64,000 nt of DNA from Phaeodactylum tricornutum CCAP 1055/1 (taxonomy: Eukaryota > Bacillariophyta > Bacillariophyceae > Surirellales > Neidiaceae), in contig NC_011672.1 of NCBI RefSeq assembly GCF_000150955.2, positions 1,116,001 to 1,180,000 on the forward strand. The letters are read 5' to 3'. The notes beneath the pieces were generated by a model. That model ran no database searches and had not been told where the DNA came from. It saw only the letters and a program-made list of their open reading frames with translations. Shown here one piece after another: positions 1 through 10,451 of this stretch. A program made the translations under genes and the position numbers. Positions within the stretch are counted from its first letter, which is position 1, and each line of letters opens with the position of its first letter.

Positions 1-290
1 CATGATCACCCAAAATCACTGCGATTCTACTGACGCCCGTCTGTTGATGTGCATCGAGACCTTTCCGTTGCATTCACAGTAAATGGCAGTGTTTTTTACA
101 TGCTATCGCACAAGCCCTAGAAGAGTCTGTTATGGCTGGAGACCTCAACGCTCCTAACATGAGAAAAGATTCTTCCAATGAGGGAGTCAGAGCCAGCAAT
201 TTGAGTTTGAATTAGGGTTAAGGTGACCAAACAGAATGATTAGGCAAAATACTCTGTACAGATCATCGGTCTCTATGGTACCCCCGTCAT
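1..290. other. Downstream flank of VDE, no gene seen
   Basis: No convincing coding sequence is visible. The stretch lies past the stop codon of the minus-strand VDE gene and probably holds its 3' UTR and terminator. The one recurrent element noticed is a TTCACAGTAAA variant near 73-83, related to the intergenic motif reported in the findings. Confidence 0.4.
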
Positions 291-1604
291 TTATTGCTGG
301 GAGGTTTCTCGTTCAAACTGCTTTTCTGTCTCTTCCAAGGCATCATACGCCTTTTGCGCACCTTCTAGACCTTGCTCAAAAAACAGCTTTTGCGCCTTGA
401 TGGAATTCACCGCGTTTCCCCGTAGCCGTGTGACCTGGGCCTGCAACTGTTGCTCGGTTTGCAGAGCAACCTTACCGGCAAACTTTTCGCGTAAAATTTG
501 CTTTTCTTTGCCACTCAGATCAGTCGGACATGTATTATCCGTAATGACGAAATCTTTGTCGAAGTCAAAGCCAATCTTTTCGGCGGCCACACGCAAACGA
601 GGTAACAGAGACTCAGGTAGCTGGGCAGCGCGCGTGTACACGACGACTCCGCCGTATCCTTCCCAGGCGTCGTTATTGCCGCGATAGTAGACGAACGCAA
701 ACGGGGGGACGCCGTCCTTGTTGCCGTCGTATTCGTAGTCAATCACCCACCAGTCGTCTTCGTAATGTAGGTATTCGTTGTCGTGGTTGATCAAGTGACC
801 CGGCTGATTCGGATCTTGCACGAATTCTTGGAGCGCATCCCGGGTGAAGAAGTTCCCGTCTGGCTGCTCCACCCGCCAATTCAGTTTGCCGAAGAACTTG
901 CCCTTTTCGGTTTCGGTAAAAAAGTGCACCTGGCAGGGAAATACATCGAACAATTTGTTTTGTCCGGCTGAGATGTAGAGTCGTCCATCGAAGAACTTGG
1001 TGTCAAACTTGGGTACGACGATTTCGGGTGCGGGAACGGGATATGATCCGTCATCGCCCTGCTTCGGCACGCACTTCATATCGGTCAGGACGCATTTATT
1101 GAATTCACCTACCACTTCATTTTCGAACAGATTTCCACATTCGATCTGGCACTCAATCTCGTCCGGTCGTCCCGTACAGGTGTTAATGCAAACAACGTTG
1201 GCGAGGCACTTGGGGTTGGCAATGCACTTGGCGAGGGGGAGAGGGCATTTCTGGAAGAGACACGAAACGATGGATTTGGAATCCGTGGTGGCGGCAAACG
1301 CTGGAGGGACAATTGTGGGAAGGGACGTCCAGGAAGCGACACCAATCGTTAGTGCCAATGCTGTACTCTGCAAAGCTGTTTGCCAGTTTTGAAATGGATT
1401 CAGCTTCGAGAGTAAATCGTTTTCAACCTCTGAATCTGAGTCGTACTTGCGGAGCGACAAAATTGGAGCCCGAGAGAAAGCCGATGTCGTTCTCGACGAT
1501 GGACGGGAGAGTGACTGGTGTCGGGGCGCAAAGGCTTCACTCACGTTCTCTCTGTTGACCACCGACCAGAGACAAAGCAAGCTGGTAACACCGAGAAACT
1601 TCAT
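291..1604 (-). CDS. VDE: Violaxanthin de-epoxidase, plastid lumen
   Basis: Converts violaxanthin to zeaxanthin (and diadinoxanthin to diatoxanthin in diatoms) in the thylakoid lumen with ascorbate, switching on photoprotective heat dissipation. The 437-residue protein starts at the ATG at 1604. This start gives a hydrophobic signal peptide ending in AFAP (residues 24-27), the diatom plastid cleavage motif; an upstream in-frame ATG at 1709 would bury that leader. Residues of about 105-180 form the Cys-rich domain (CLFQKCPL, KCIANPKC and CINTCTG blocks). A lipocalin barrel follows (FDGRLYISAGQ, PCQVHFF, DDWWVIDYEYDG, YRGNNDAWEGYGG). The C-terminus is charged and Glu-rich, as in plant VDE. No intron is needed. 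It is divergent from the zeaxanthin epoxidase gene across 0.7 kb. The family assignment is secure from the sequence; preference for the diatom cycle is known biology. Confidence 0.97.
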   Translation of the reverse strand: MKFLGVTSLLCLWSVVNRENVSEAFAPRHQSLSRPSSRTTSAFSRAPILSLRKYDSDSEVENDLLSKLNPFQNWQTALQSTALALTIGVASWTSLPTIVPPAFAATTDSKSIVSCLFQKCPLPLAKCIANPKCLANVVCINTCTGRPDEIECQIECGNLFENEVVGEFNKCVLTDMKCVPKQGDDGSYPVPAPEIVVPKFDTKFFDGRLYISAGQNKLFDVFPCQVHFFTETEKGKFFGKLNWRVEQPDGNFFTRDALQEFVQDPNQPGHLINHDNEYLHYEDDWWVIDYEYDGNKDGVPPFAFVYYRGNNDAWEGYGGVVVYTRAAQLPESLLPRLRVAAEKIGFDFDKDFVITDNTCPTDLSGKEKQILREKFAGKVALQTEQQLQAQVTRLRGNAVNSIKAQKLFFEQGLEGAQKAYDALEETEKQFERETSQQ

Positions 1605-2300
1605 GGTAACCTTTCCTGGCCTTTCCCGAAAGTGATCTATCAAGAAATGTGTGAAACTGCTTTTTCTAGCTGAAGTCCGTACGAGGGATTTTGGTGTCTC
1701 TTTTTCCATGTTGGTCGATAATGCTATTCGTCTCGGTCGCTTCGTCGGATCCAGCGCGGTGGAATGGATCGGCGGACGAGAATCGTACGGAGATGAATGC
1801 TGATGATTCTGCGTCCACTGACGTTGTTGATGTCATCGTGGCCGTCCCGGATGAGATCACGTTCATGACTTGAAAATGTTCCAAATTGCCGCTGAATACC
1901 GGATAGGACATTCCGCTTATTCCGTATATTGCCTGCCACGCAATTGGGCGTTGACGTATGTGTTCGAAACGGTGAAAAGACATTGACTTGGACCAATAGA
2001 GGAACATCCAAGCAGGTGGCAAACTTGCCAATTGGTATTTGCCGCCGCCACCTCTTTTTTCCCATAATGCATCATGCGTGGTGTCCAGCGTCAGGCCGTC
2101 GACTACGGTTATCGCCATTCTTCGTCAGTGCGTAGAAAATCCCGGCTTGAAAAAGAGAATACCGAACACGCCAGACTTGATCCAGCAGTATCAACGTTTT
2201 TCTGTTCTCGTTGTGGTGCCCCGGTAAGAAAGCAACCGATACCCTCATCACACCCTTCACAATCTCCCAGGTCGATCGTGATTAGAAAAAGATTTGCATC
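1605..2300. promoter_or_regulatory. Shared divergent promoter of VDE and ZEP
   Basis: About 0.7 kb separates the ATGs of two enzymes that catalyse opposite halves of the xanthophyll cycle. Two TGACGT hexamers are visible, at 1819-1824 and 1952-1957, with a TGTCATC near 1830. TGACGT is the core bound by aureochrome-type and other bZIP factors in diatoms. Light control through these sites is an inference. Short open frames here, including one of 150 codons on the minus strand, lack protein-like features and were not called. Confidence 0.6.
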
Positions 2301-4439
2301 ATGAAAAGATCTTGCAGTATAGTCACAATCCTATACGTAGCCACCACGGTGAGGGCTTTTGCTCCCGCCCCACTGGTACAATCAAGGTATGTGTGTTCTG
2401 TAGACTTGTCTCGGTACTCTCTGTTATCAAGAATACCAGGTAGTGGGCTTCCACCGGGATAGGGAATGCCCCATTTTGTTATTGTCAATTTGTCTTCGCC
2501 GATCGGGTCGGATGGTTTCCTTTGACGGCTTTTTCTTTTGTACTGATTAGAAAAGTTTGTGGCAGAAATAGCGTTCTTGTCCGGAGGCCATTCGCTAGCT
2601 CGCTCCCAATTTGACCTGTATCGCTGTTTTACCTTATCTCGGCAATCCCTGACGGAATGCGAACTTCATTTATGCCAGACCCCCGTCACAGTCAATCACT
2701 CACACGTCCACTCCTATTCCTCTTGTGTGCCCTTGCGTGTCTCTATACAGCTGCTTCTTCCAGAGACAACCCACTACAACGGCCCGCTTTGTTTCCGGCA
2801 CGGCACCACCTTCGAGCAATGTCGCCTCGGAAGAAAAGGTGGACGCCATTTCTGAAGCGCACCGGCTCAAAGTGCTGATTGCTGGCGCCGGAGTTGGTGG
2901 TCTTTCCTTGGCCAAGGTTTTGACCAAGATGCCCACCATGGATGTTACCGTACTGGAACAAACGTCCGAATTCAAACGGTTCGGTGGACCCATCCAGCTC
3001 GCTAGTAACGCAATGGAAATTCTCAAACACATGGACAAGCCAGTATTCGACAAAGTCATGGAGAAATTTACCTTCACCGGTGACAAAGAAAACGGTATTA
3101 AGGATGGTATTCGGACGGAATGGTACGCCAAGTTTGATCTCAAAACGCCGGCAGAAAATCGCAACATGCCGTATACGGGTGTCATAGAGCGACCAGATTT
3201 GCAACAGATTTTTTTGGACTCTTTGCCCAAAGGAACCGTTAAGAACGGCGATGGCGTGGCTCGCTATGAAAAATTGCCCGATGGCGGCGTCAAGGCGGTA
3301 CTCAAGTCCGGGAAGGAAGTCTACGGAGACGTCTTAATCGGGGCGGACGGCATTTGGAGTGCGGTGCGGGCTACTATGCGGGATAGTCCAGCCAAAGGCG
3401 ACGGTAGTGGTGCCACCTACTCGGGGTACACGGTTTTCGCTGGCGAATTGGCGTACGATTCCTTCGACAATGGTCAAGTTGGGTACAAAGTGTACATAGG
3501 ACCAGGTACGTGTGCTCCTCCTGAAGCCCTTTAAAAAACATGATGATTTCAGAGCTGATAGCGAAAAATAAAAAATTGCTCACCTTCCTTTTATTTCTCT
3601 CAATAGGCCAATACTTTGTGATTACGGACATTGGCAACGGCAACTACCAGTGGTACGCATTTTTGGCACGACCCGCGGACAGTGCCTCCTCTACTGACAT
3701 GCCCGACGGTCAATCCAAATACTTACAAGAAATTTTCGCGGGCTGGTCAGAGGAAGTTCACCACATCCTCAGGGCTACTCAGGAGCATGAAATTGAACAG
3801 CGCGACTTGTACGATCGTCCGCCGTCGGCCATGAAACCATGGACGGATGGACCGGTGGCGTTGTTGGGAGATGGCGTACACGCCATGATGCCCAACTTGG
3901 GGCAAGGTGGATGCCAGGCGATCGAAGATGCTTTTGTCATTGGACAAGAGCTCGGTTCAGCAACGAAGCGCAGTCAAATTGTTGACAAGCTTCGTGAGTA
4001 CCAACAGCGTCGTTTGATTCGCTCGGCGGCCGTCCAAGGTTTATCTCGTTTTGCCTCGGATATCATCATTCGTGGTTTCGATACGCCAGCGAAAATTTAC
4101 CGTGACGAAAATGGCAAATTTCAGTTCGAAAATTGCAATTATGCTGGAATCGTTACCAAAATTCTTCAACCGATTCTGCCTATCTTTTTTTCGGTTCAAT
4201 TCGCTTTTTTGTACGATGGTTGGAAGAACGACAAGCAGATCGATTTCAAGGCTTTCCTCGGTTTTTCTGTGCTGGGTGGACTGATCGTTTCTCTGGTCCT
4301 ATTTGAGCTTGCTGAAGCTGGTCTGGGCATAGGCTTGGGTGCCGAAGCATTGTTGGGGGCGGAAGGTCTGTTGGATTTTGGAGGTATTTCTGCCGCCATT
4401 CAAGACTTCTTTCTTGGAGGTGGCGCAGCCGGTTTGTAA
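2301..4439 (+). CDS. ZEP3: Zeaxanthin epoxidase, plastid
   Basis: FAD monooxygenase that re-epoxidises zeaxanthin/diatoxanthin and so reverses VDE. I place three exons, 2301-2386, 2751-3505 and 3607-4439, giving 557 residues. Both introns (2387-2750, 3506-3606) have GT-AG ends and keep phase. The tiny first exon supplies a signal peptide ending in VRAFAPAP, the plastid motif, which a model starting in exon 2 would miss. The FAD dinucleotide motif GAGVGG is at residues 74-79. The second FAD motif, LLGDGVHAMMPNLGQGG, is near residues 366-382. QYFVITDIGNG follows the second splice junction as in plant ZEP. The C-terminus has hydrophobic stretches and no FHA domain, unlike plant ZEP. The name ZEP3 rests on my recollection that this paralogue neighbours VDE in P. 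tricornutum; the enzyme family itself is clear. Confidence 0.95.
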
Positions 4440-4782
4440 ACGACTTTGCTCAATACAAAATGCATTATTTTCTCCTTGAGCTAGATGATTTGATTTCTAG
4501 CTTACTTTTTTCACATTCAGATGGAGGAAGCTATCAGACTAACAAGCACAACAGCATTAACTTCTAGATGCAAGCCTAGCAAATCCTGATTTAACAACAA
4601 TACATAGGGGTATCTTCCTCAACCTAGTATATGAGTGGCTTCATAGCTAACCCATATGATAGCCTCGTAGATGTCAGAAGATCCACGACACAGCTCTACA
4701 AGTGACGCGGTGAACGATACGCACGCCTTACCGAAACACATACGTGTAGAGGCTTTGGTTATATTTTACGTAGAGTCTGGTC
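4440..4782. other. Convergent 3' flank of ZEP and TM9SF genes
   Basis: Tail-to-tail spacer of about 340 bp holding the 3' UTRs of two converging genes. It is AT-rich just after the ZEP stop. No coding sequence or repeat was recognised. Confidence 0.4.
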
Positions 4783-6890
4783 CTAATCCACCTTCACGTT
4801 TTGAAAAATGGCGCGGACAAACCGGGAGGCCGCGGCGTGACCGAGTACACCGCACAAGAGCCCGAGGTTGACAGAAATAAGCGCCATGTAACCAAAGTAG
4901 TACGATGTTTGTAAGAGTCCGTGCATGGTAGTTTTGAAGACAAAGTAGTAAATGCCATAGAGGAAAACGTACGCCGCCGTCGAGGCCCCCGACCAAAACG
5001 CCGTCCACTGCCACAAATAATTTTCCGCGTTCAAGGAAAAGTACACGACAATGATCGAAGTCATGCCGACCACGATGGTCAGAATACTGTACACGCCCAA
5101 CAAGAATCCGTACACATGGTAAAACTTGTAATTCCACAGAGACGTAAGAACGTAATACAACTCAATAAAGATGGATCCGAACGAAAGCAAGCCGGCCAAG
5201 GGCACAAGGCCAGAGGGCTTGCCGTACCACGGAACGTCGTCTGGAATAGGCCGAGGAATCGCATTGATGCGACAGGGAAAGTGATCCAGCGGTCCACTTC
5301 CTTTGCCGGCGTGTCTGCCAGCCATGGTGCCCACGATATTCAACGGAACCGAAACAAAGACCCAAATTAGGAACAGTTTGAGGATGACCAAGAAAGGAAT
5401 TGTGTTGATGGTTCCGTACACTATAGAGATCGCGTTGAGGATAGTCAAAACGGCCACTGAAGCGGTGGGCAGAAGCAAGACGGTGTACACCATGACGGAT
5501 TGCCAGAGAGTCGTTTTCGGACCCCGGCGTGCCGCAGCGGTTGTCGGGAAGTAGAGTTTGAAGAATTTTCCCGAGACAAAACCGGCAACAATACTGGAAA
5601 GACTGTAGCAGGCAATGACGGCGTGCAAGAGCTCGCCACGTTCTTCATGAACTTGTCCATGCATTGGTCCCAAAACGGCAAACAATATGACACCGAGTGT
5701 GAGAACCACCAACTGCCAGCCTGTGCCGAGGAGAGCAGCAAACAATGGCAAATACGAGGGTGCACGAAAGACGTCCCCGTGCACTTGTTTCCAACCGGCA
5801 TCTTCCAATGCCTTGTCTCCCGTCAAGGGTTTTCCTTCTTCGTCCACGTCGTGGATACCATCTTCCAGATCGGACACGATGCCGTACCGGGCGTAGTCCT
5901 TTTTCAGGGTACGGAGTAGAATGAGGGCGACCAGTCCCATCAAGAAGAGGACCATCATGAATGAGTTGAAGACGGAGAACCAGTGAATCGGGTGTTTAAA
6001 AAATTCGTGATCGAGATAACGATCGAAGCGCGAATGAAACTCGTCCGTGGTAGTCTCCCATTGTACGTGTAGACTGAAAGTAAGCTTGGCCCCGGCTTCG
6101 ACCTTGACGAGCGATTTGGGATCGGAGGTAAGATCAACCTGGACGATTTGATCTTGATTGTATCGAATAACGAGATTGCGCGTCGTGTAGACGTAGGGCT
6201 GCAAGTCACCGAGGTTTTCGACATCCTCCACGTGCTCCAACCGATCTCTGTCGTCCTTTTCCGGAACCTTGAGCCCGGCTTTGTCACTGTTGGTGGGCAG
6301 TAGTTCTCCCACCATTCCCCAGATTGGCAAGTCATCGAGGTACATTTGGTAGAACCATCGGTGCTGAACAGCGAACCCAAACTTGGCGGCTTGCTCGGCG
6401 GTGAGTGGCTTTTGTGTGCAAGCCTCGGTAACGGCTTTGGGATCAAAGACAATGTCGTGTCCGGAATGACGCAAGGCGTGTCCACCGAGGTACTCTCCAA
6501 TGGACTGCGTACGTTGGCTATTGAAGGCTGTCGCATCCGAGGCGACTTCTGGATGATGCTTGGTGTCGGGAGCACAATACGGCAAGGTGTAGTACTCGTA
6601 AGCTTCTTGCGGGTTTGCGTACGGCCCAACCTGTGGCGAACGTGGAACACAGAACAGATCAAGGTGAGACCGGGGAATCTTCGCAACCCGCAGAAACGAT
6701 CGAGCAACAACGTTCTCTCCACGATCGACCGCCACGTAAATAAGCGCGTTGTCGTTTATCTACACACCTTGTTGACCCATAGTTCGACGTGTTCACCAGC
6801 GGTATAGCGGTGATCCGTCGTCGACGCGTACGCGAACGACCCTATTCCGGCGAATGCCAGGAGCAGACGAGATCCTACCCAAGACTTCAT
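4783..6890 (-). CDS. TM9SF / EMP70 nonaspanin
   Basis: Nine-transmembrane Golgi/endosomal protein of the EMP70 (TM9SF) family, involved in membrane-protein sorting. Two exons: 6768-6890 and 4783-6630, joined in phase 0 over a 137-bp intron, giving 656 residues. Exon 1 encodes a signal peptide (LLLAFAGIGSFAYA) and the start of the conserved N-terminal motif: HRYTAGEHVELWVNK is joined directly to VGPYANPQEAYEYY, the family's YxxGDxVxLxVNKVGP signature. A lumenal domain of about 220 residues precedes the nine hydrophobic segments. The last residues, VKVD, fit the KxD/E tail that binds COPI and retains TM9SF proteins in the Golgi. It converges on ZEP. An open frame running into the intron adds a false N-terminus from 6735; the spliced model fits the family better. 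Confidence 0.93.
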
Positions 6891-7573
6891 GGGATTTACT
6901 CCGAGTACGAAGGAAACAGAGTCAGTCTGTAACGGAACGAAAGAGAAACCAACAAGGGACTGTAAGGGTGAGGTACTTGCGGTGTTTTCTCGTTTGCCAA
7001 AGACTCACTGTGTGCAGCCACTAGAGGGACACAGGCATTCCTCGAATCCCATTGCTCTGCTACGGTGGGTGGGTAGTTTGCCGTTGCTACTACATACACA
7101 CTCTTGTCGTCGCCAATAATCACGAGCGACATCTAGAGAGAGACGTGACAACGCGGCGTACCGACCGACAGAAGAGAAAACCGTTGTGACCCGAGAGTGA
7201 CTCTGCCCCAAAATAGTAAGGAACCATTTCCATTGGTGGAACGATTTGAACGATTTAGGAATCGAGTACCGTAAGGATATTCAATCTACCCTACCCTATG
7301 AAGCTATCCAAACACGCCGGCTGCCGGAGAGGCGCGTGTAGATTATCAGTTCTCAAACCCCAAACCCTGTATCTTCCCACCATTGACCATGGTGACCATA
7401 TCCGGTAGGAGGGCCCACCAGCAAGCCCCGTTGGGTCTCATTCATGATTCAAGATTCATTGCCATACCCGTAGCGCACCCACGTTATCACCATCGCCTGC
7501 GTAACGATCGGTCACCCTCCCGACGTAATACGTTTACGACAGAGACGACGACTCATCGGTTTGACATCACGTC
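6891..7573. promoter_or_regulatory. Divergent promoter, TM9SF and unknown membrane gene
   Basis: Head-to-head spacer of about 680 bp between the TM9SF ATG at 6890 and the plus-strand ATG at 7574. It must contain both promoters. I recognise no specific element, and the short open frames on both strands are not protein-like. Confidence 0.4.
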
Positions 7574-9973
7574 ATGTCGGAAGGGTCCGAAGGCAGTAGC
7601 GATGCTGTCGTCGGCGAAGGCGACATCGTCTACCCTGACGTTCACCAGGACCCCCGCCGTATTCCTCAGGTACTAACCAAAGCCGCCGTGCCTACACTCG
7701 TCGCTGGTTTGGATGCAGGAGATGTTTTGGAATGCTACCTGATCACTCGTACATCTTACTTACACGGGATTGCCGAAAATCGCATACCGGTGCACAAGCA
7801 AGTCATTGGTTTGCGCTACCGCCCGCCCTCCTCGGCTTCCAATACAGCACCTGCAGCCGGTGCCAACAGGGGGTCCGCATTTGCGAACGGCATAACGGGT
7901 AAACCACCACTCTCGCTTACACTGGAGTACGGACCCACCCGTACAGGACGGACTCCCGATTTGCCGCACGATGTGCTGCCCCGGATTGTTCCAGAAGACA
8001 ACGAAGTCGATATGGTGACCTGGGAGAACGAAGCACAAGTCTATTACACAACCAGTATCTCACCCGACACCCACGAGGATGCCAACTACGTCACTTCTTT
8101 GACGGGAGCGGTCTTGTCACACTTGTTGCTGGAAGCCTGCGCGTATCCGCTCATACCCTCTAGACGTCGATACCAACCCTTCGCGGTGGTGGACGTGCGC
8201 ACGAACGCTACCTTACTGCGATCCAGCAGCGACCGCGACTTCATCCAAGCCATGATGCAAGTCTTGGCCAACGTTGGGGTCGTTCTCCAACCCATCATTC
8301 CACCACATCCGGGACTCGTACAGCTCACGGCGATTGGCAAAGTGGAACGTATCCCGACCGCAACGTCGCGAACCGTCGTGGCGCAGTTTTACCAAACGCT
8401 CTACAAGTGCGTCGAAGCCATCGCAGCCGCCAACGTGACGGCCGCTTTGCCAATTCCTTCCGCACCCACGGCTGCGCCTTCAAAGACTCCGTCAATGGCT
8501 CCGTCGATGCTGGACGTGGCGTTGCCCGTCGAACCCGAGGTAGCGACCGATCCTCCGATTGTACCCGGTGACGACGTGCCGGACAATGGGAATAACGATT
8601 CCGGAAATAACTTCGACAACTTGCCTTCGTTGTTATCAAAACCACCCCGTCGCCTTGACCAGCAATCGATTCTGATCAACTTGTCCGGGCCACCTCCCAG
8701 TGAACCTCTGGCATCAATGGCTCCTGTACCCTCCATTCCCGCGTCCATTGGGGCTGTGGGAGAAAGTCCGGCTCCAACGTCTGTCTTACAGCCACCAATT
8801 ATATTGCCAAGTGTATCCCTTACAAAGATACCCTCAATGACGCCATCCTCCCCGCTTTCGACGGCCCCGTCTTCAGCCACACTTTCTACCTTACCTCCGA
8901 GTTTTCCGCCAACAACAGTACGCCCTCCAGTCTCAGAGTCCGACCTAGCGGCCCAAGCCGCGCAACAAGCCCAACAGGCGGCAAATGATGCGGCTAGCTC
9001 GGGCAATTCCCAGGCTGCAAAAGCAGCTTCACAGGCGGCATCGGCTGCGCAAAAGGCTGCGGACCTGACTGCTGTACAAGCGGCGTTTATGAGTCGAGAC
9101 GCGTTGTTTTCGGGAGATGGTACTAGCGTCACATCGGCTCTCTCCAAATGCCTCTCGGAACCACGTTTTGGGCTCGTTAACGAGCGTATTGAACAAGTAA
9201 CCAACGATGTCGACGGGGAGAGTATTGTCACCAACCTGACCACCACCACCGCATATTTGTACTGGGACGGACACTTCTACTACCGCGTTAACTTGACGGC
9301 ACCTTTTCTTCAAGTAGTTCCTCGTTTGTTGGACCTTCCCCCACCCGCATCAGCATCGTCCGGTGCTGCCTTGGGCGCGGACGATTTTGTCGATTGGAGT
9401 TTGGCCCTTGTGATTTTTGCGTGTTTTCTAGTCGGCTGTCTCCTCATTTTCCAAGCCGTCATGGGTCGCAATTTGCGCATCATTCGGCCGCTCTATAAGT
9501 GCCAACGCTGGTTCTTCGATCCGTTGCAGCACAACTATGCGGATCTGGACGAAACATCCGAGGCAGACGGGGTTTTTCGTCAGCAGCACGGCTGGGGTCG
9601 TGAATACTCTTTCGGAGAAGACGTCATCCCTCTGTCGATGGGCGGCCGACGAGCTACCGGCAGTACTCCCCCTCACACCAACTATAGCGAACACGACGAA
9701 GATGATTTATTTTGGTCCGGCAAAGCAAAAAAAAGTTCGAACGGCGGCCATATATCTGGCGAAAAGTCTGAGATGGAACTCACTAATCTGTCGGAAGGTC
9801 GGAAGCGACTTTCGACCAATGGTAGCTTCCGTGAGGATGAAGAATCCCCACTTACGAGCCATCGCTTGTTTCGCGATCCTGATTTGGTTGAAATGCCTAC
9901 GTTACATAGTACCAGCAAAGTGGCCATTCCGGTCAGCCTTTCGCCAGACAAAGTTTCATCAACCAAAAAATAA
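7574..9973 (+). CDS. Unknown single-pass membrane protein, Pro/Ser/Ala-rich
   Basis: A 799-residue protein I do not recognise. Residues 1-285 look globular. About 295-465 is low-complexity with repeated PS/AP units (SKTPSMAPSM, TKIPSMTPSSPLSTAPSS), like the PTxxPSxxPS linkers of many secreted diatom proteins. An Ala/Gln-rich helix follows (AAQAAQQAQQAANDAASS), then a second folded segment. One strong transmembrane helix lies near residues 605-628 (LALVIFACFLVGCLLIF), and a charged acidic tail of about 170 residues comes after it. No N-terminal signal peptide is visible from this ATG, so topology is uncertain; a missed upstream exon could supply one. The first ATG in the frame was used. No intron is required. 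Confidence 0.8.
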   Translation: MSEGSEGSSDAVVGEGDIVYPDVHQDPRRIPQVLTKAAVPTLVAGLDAGDVLECYLITRTSYLHGIAENRIPVHKQVIGLRYRPPSSASNTAPAAGANRGSAFANGITGKPPLSLTLEYGPTRTGRTPDLPHDVLPRIVPEDNEVDMVTWENEAQVYYTTSISPDTHEDANYVTSLTGAVLSHLLLEACAYPLIPSRRRYQPFAVVDVRTNATLLRSSSDRDFIQAMMQVLANVGVVLQPIIPPHPGLVQLTAIGKVERIPTATSRTVVAQFYQTLYKCVEAIAAANVTAALPIPSAPTAAPSKTPSMAPSMLDVALPVEPEVATDPPIVPGDDVPDNGNNDSGNNFDNLPSLLSKPPRRLDQQSILINLSGPPPSEPLASMAPVPSIPASIGAVGESPAPTSVLQPPIILPSVSLTKIPSMTPSSPLSTAPSSATLSTLPPSFPPTTVRPPVSESDLAAQAAQQAQQAANDAASSGNSQAAKAASQAASAAQKAADLTAVQAAFMSRDALFSGDGTSVTSALSKCLSEPRFGLVNERIEQVTNDVDGESIVTNLTTTTAYLYWDGHFYYRVNLTAPFLQVVPRLLDLPPPASASSGAALGADDFVDWSLALVIFACFLVGCLLIFQAVMGRNLRIIRPLYKCQRWFFDPLQHNYADLDETSEADGVFRQQHGWGREYSFGEDVIPLSMGGRRATGSTPPHTNYSEHDEDDLFWSGKAKKSSNGGHISGEKSEMELTNLSEGRKRLSTNGSFREDEESPLTSHRLFRDPDLVEMPTLHSTSKVAIPVSLSPDKVSSTKK

Positions 9974-10122
9974 GTGGCCTGACCCTATCGCATTGTACAT
10001 GGTTAAATAATACGCAACATAAATGGCGCTTTAGGTGGAGGTCCAAAGATACGATGAAGTAAACAAGATCTATACTTTGTAGATACATGCCATTATTATG
10101 CGGGGCTGCAGTGGTCCACCAC

Positions 10123-10451
10123 TTAGTGCCCCTTTTCGTCGAACTTGTTTCCGATTCCGGAGAAACTTCCATCATCGCGCTGTTCGTCAAATGATTCCAA
10201 CCAAATCCCCGGACAGATAGATTCCGCAAATTGGCGCATAGGTTTGCAGTTGTCCTCGTCACCCGACTGCTTGACACAGAGAAGCCATTCATTGTATCGG
10301 TTCCAGCAGTGCAAGGCCTGGTTGCTACTAGGAAAGCGCTCATCACGGGGAGTTGTGCGTACATTTTGATCATATTCAACCGCGCCGCTTCCTCCTTGTT
10401 GAGCTCTGGTGGCTCCTGGGTGAAAATTTTACTGATCTTGGGGGCGGACAT
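10123..10451 (-). CDS. COX6B: Cytochrome c oxidase subunit 6B
   Basis: Small intermembrane-space subunit of mitochondrial complex IV. The diagnostic part is unmistakable: EYDQNVRTTPRDERFPSSNQ, then a twin-Cys hairpin with CX9C (CWNRYNEWLLC) and CX10C (CKPMRQFAESIC), then the FDEQRDDGSFSG end typical of COX6B. It stops at 10123. The N-terminus is problematic. The nearest ATG, 10451, opens MSAPKISKIFTQEPPELNKEEAARLN, which looks right for the family but is out of frame with the hairpin by two bases; the switch must fall near 10385-10400. Possible causes are a sequence indel, an unrecognised intron, or an acceptor at the CACCCAG near 10410 with a further upstream start. A CTAAC branch-like site and TTACAG just upstream of the ATG suggest a 5' UTR intron. 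Identity is secure; exon structure is not. Confidence 0.8.

Noticed and set aside
1666-2118. 150-codon minus-strand frame between VDE and ZEP
   Set aside because: No family features and low-complexity composition; it lies in the shared promoter and overlaps the upstream part of VDE transcription.
8401-9249. 282-codon minus-strand frame opposite the unknown membrane protein
   Set aside because: Ala/Gly-rich shadow of the low-complexity PS/Ala linker on the plus strand.
10410-10427. 17-base intron in COX6B
   Set aside because: The ends and length modulo three fit, but 17 bases is far below any known diatom intron; kept only as a curiosity in the COX6B finding.
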